This document shows, piece after piece, positions 4,480-5,577 of a stretch of DNA of 5,577 nt. The DNA is from Phenylobacterium sp. (GTDB lineage: Bacteria > Pseudomonadota > Alphaproteobacteria > Caulobacterales > Caulobacteraceae), in the NCBI GenBank assembly GCA_028290925.1, contig JAQGIX010000183.1, positions 1-5,577 on the forward strand, given 5' to 3'. The notes beneath the pieces are model-generated. The model saw only the letters and a list, made by a program, of their open reading frames with translations. It made no database searches and was not told the origin of the DNA. The translations under genes and the position numbers were made by a program. Positions within the stretch are counted from its first letter, which is position 1, and the number at the start of each line of letters is the position of its first letter.

Positions 4480-5577
4480 ATGAACAGGACTGTTCGGCGC
4501 GCTCGGAAGTTGAACCTGCTTGGTGTCGCCGCCGCGGCTGTGGCCGCACTCACCGCGGCGACCGCGGCGCTCGGCGCCGAGACATCACCGGGCGCCGCAC
4601 GCGTCGGCTCGGGTGTCCCGGTGCTTTCGGAGTGGACCAGCTCCGGCCAGAACAACCAGAACACCCGGTACGCCGCGGTCGAACACAGCATCGACGCCAG
4701 CAATGTCGGCGGGCTGAAGCCGAAATGGATATTCACCACCGCCGGCGACGTCTCCGCGACGGCCACCGTGGTCAACGGGATCGCCTACGTGCCGGACTGG
4801 GGTGGCAAGCTTTGGGCCATCGACACCAGGACCGGCAAGGCCGTCTGGTCAAAGGATGTCAGCGACTACACCGGGACCGCCGGCGCGGCTTCGCGGACCA
4901 GCCCGGCGTACTGGAACGGCGAACTGGTGATCGGCACCGGCAACCTCATGACGCCGGCGCTCGATGGCGCGTTCGAGGTCGGCCTCAACGCCCGCACCGG
5001 GGCGATGCTGTGGCGTACCAAGATCGGCGATAGCGTGGCCATCATCACGGGGTCTGCGACGATCGACAACGGCGTCGTCTACACCGGGATCTCCTCCAAG
5101 ACCGAGCACACCAACGTCAGCCCGGTATTCCGCGGCTCCGTCGTGGCGCTTGACGCCCGCACCGGCAAGATCCTGTGGACAACCTACATGACGCCCACGG
5201 GATTCAACGGCGCCGCGGTGTGGAGCAGCCAGCCGGTCGTCGACCACAAGACGGGCCTGCTCTACGTCACCACCGGCAACAGCTACACCGTTCCGAAGGG
5301 CTATTGCCTGAACCCGGGGGATACGCAGTGCACGCGGTTGCCCCCCGACGCCTACATCGACAGCGTGGTGGCCCTGAGCTTGACGACCGGCAAGGTCGCC
5401 TGGGCCCACCACACCCTGACCGCCGACACCTGGACGATGTCCGACCCCAACGCCTCGCCCGACTTCGACTTCGGCGCCGGGCCGAACCTCTTCACCACGA
5501 CGATCCGGGGCAAGAGGACCGATGTGCTGGGCGCTGGCCAGAAGAGCGGCATGTACTATGCTCTGGACCCGGCCAGC
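4480..5577 (+). CDS. Secreted PQQ-dependent beta-propeller dehydrogenase, PVA-dehydrogenase-like (partial)
   Basis: The ATG at 4480 follows AGGAG (4470-4474) with 5-nt spacing, and the frame stays open to the window edge (366 codons, 3' end missing). Residues 1-33 are a Sec-type signal peptide: Arg-rich start, Ala/Leu/Val core, cleavage near ALGA. The mature part begins W-SSGQNNQNTRYA, the usual entry into a quinoprotein propeller, followed by blade motifs LWAIDTRTGKAVW (111-123), LNARTGAMLW (169-178), VVALDARTGKILW (221-233) and VVALSLTTGKVAW (296-308). Glu209, Asn267 (in TTGN) and Asp290 (in PPDAYIDS) occupy the places expected for the Ca2+/PQQ ligands and catalytic Asp of methanol and alcohol dehydrogenases. 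That alignment was made by eye. DFDFGAGPNLF (328-338) and the Cys276/Cys284 loop recall polyvinyl-alcohol-dehydrogenase-like members. No vicinal Cys pair and no N-terminal cytochrome c domain are present; a C-terminal haem domain would lie outside the window. It likely oxidises an alcohol in the periplasm, substrate unknown. Codon use is less GC-extreme than in its neighbours: 12 of the first 50 codons end in A or T, against 2 of 50 in the TPR-GT gene from 3399. Confidence 0.88.
   Translation, partial: MNRTVRRARKLNLLGVAAAAVAALTAATAALGAETSPGAARVGSGVPVLSEWTSSGQNNQNTRYAAVEHSIDASNVGGLKPKWIFTTAGDVSATATVVNGIAYVPDWGGKLWAIDTRTGKAVWSKDVSDYTGTAGAASRTSPAYWNGELVIGTGNLMTPALDGAFEVGLNARTGAMLWRTKIGDSVAIITGSATIDNGVVYTGISSKTEHTNVSPVFRGSVVALDARTGKILWTTYMTPTGFNGAAVWSSQPVVDHKTGLLYVTTGNSYTVPKGYCLNPGDTQCTRLPPDAYIDSVVALSLTTGKVAWAHHTLTADTWTMSDPNASPDFDFGAGPNLFTTTIRGKRTDVLGAGQKSGMYYALDPAS

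Noticed and set aside
3342..4775. Long minus-strand open frame of 477 codons
   Set aside because: It is antisense to the TPR-GT gene, the intergenic region and the quinoprotein start. Its product is low-complexity and matches no fold, as expected for a shadow frame in GC-rich DNA.

Overview
The window is high-GC DNA with almost every codon ending in G or C. It most resembles an alphaproteobacterium of the Caulobacterales type (Caulobacter or Phenylobacterium-like). That placement is an inference from base composition, from the exported lipoprotein and glycine-zipper pair, and from the TPR-glycosyltransferase. No rRNA, tRNA, CRISPR array, insertion sequence or phage gene is visible, and no gene-free stretch exceeds 300 bases (the longest is 232).

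Layout. (1) Bases 1-113 hold the last 36 codons of a plus-strand gene of unknown function. It converges on (2) a minus-strand pair of cell-envelope genes: a Tyr/Gly-rich glycine-zipper protein (657-1202), followed 2 nt later by a lipoprotein with a run of ten threonines (133-654). (3) Upstream on the same strand is a 554-residue GT-B glycosyltransferase of the GT4 type (1290-2954). (4) Divergent from it across 85 bp is a TPR plus GT9-like glycosyltransferase gene (3040-4247) that starts with TTG. It is split by a one-base frameshift near 3397-3400 into two reading frames that overlap as TGATG at 3442-3446. (5) A 232-bp intergenic region (4248-4479) is rich in inverted repeats: a 12-bp perfect palindrome, a candidate terminator, an extended -10 element and two mutually exclusive leader hairpins. 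(6) A secreted PQQ-type beta-propeller dehydrogenase gene begins at 4480 and runs off the right edge; 366 codons are present.

How the genes may work together. The two divergent glycosyltransferases are cytoplasmic and plausibly act in one glycan or protein-glycosylation pathway. TPR-GT fusions in this bacterial group include flagellin glycosyltransferases such as Caulobacter FlmG, but nothing here identifies the acceptor. The glycine-zipper protein and lipoprotein look like a small translationally coupled envelope operon. The quinoprotein is a separate periplasmic oxidation function with its own leader and less extreme codon usage.

I do not see convincing evidence of a wholly new system. The points most worth checking are the frameshifted TPR-GT gene with its coupled restart, the operator-like palindrome, the overlapping leader hairpins before the quinoprotein gene, and the extra C-terminal domain of the GT4 enzyme.
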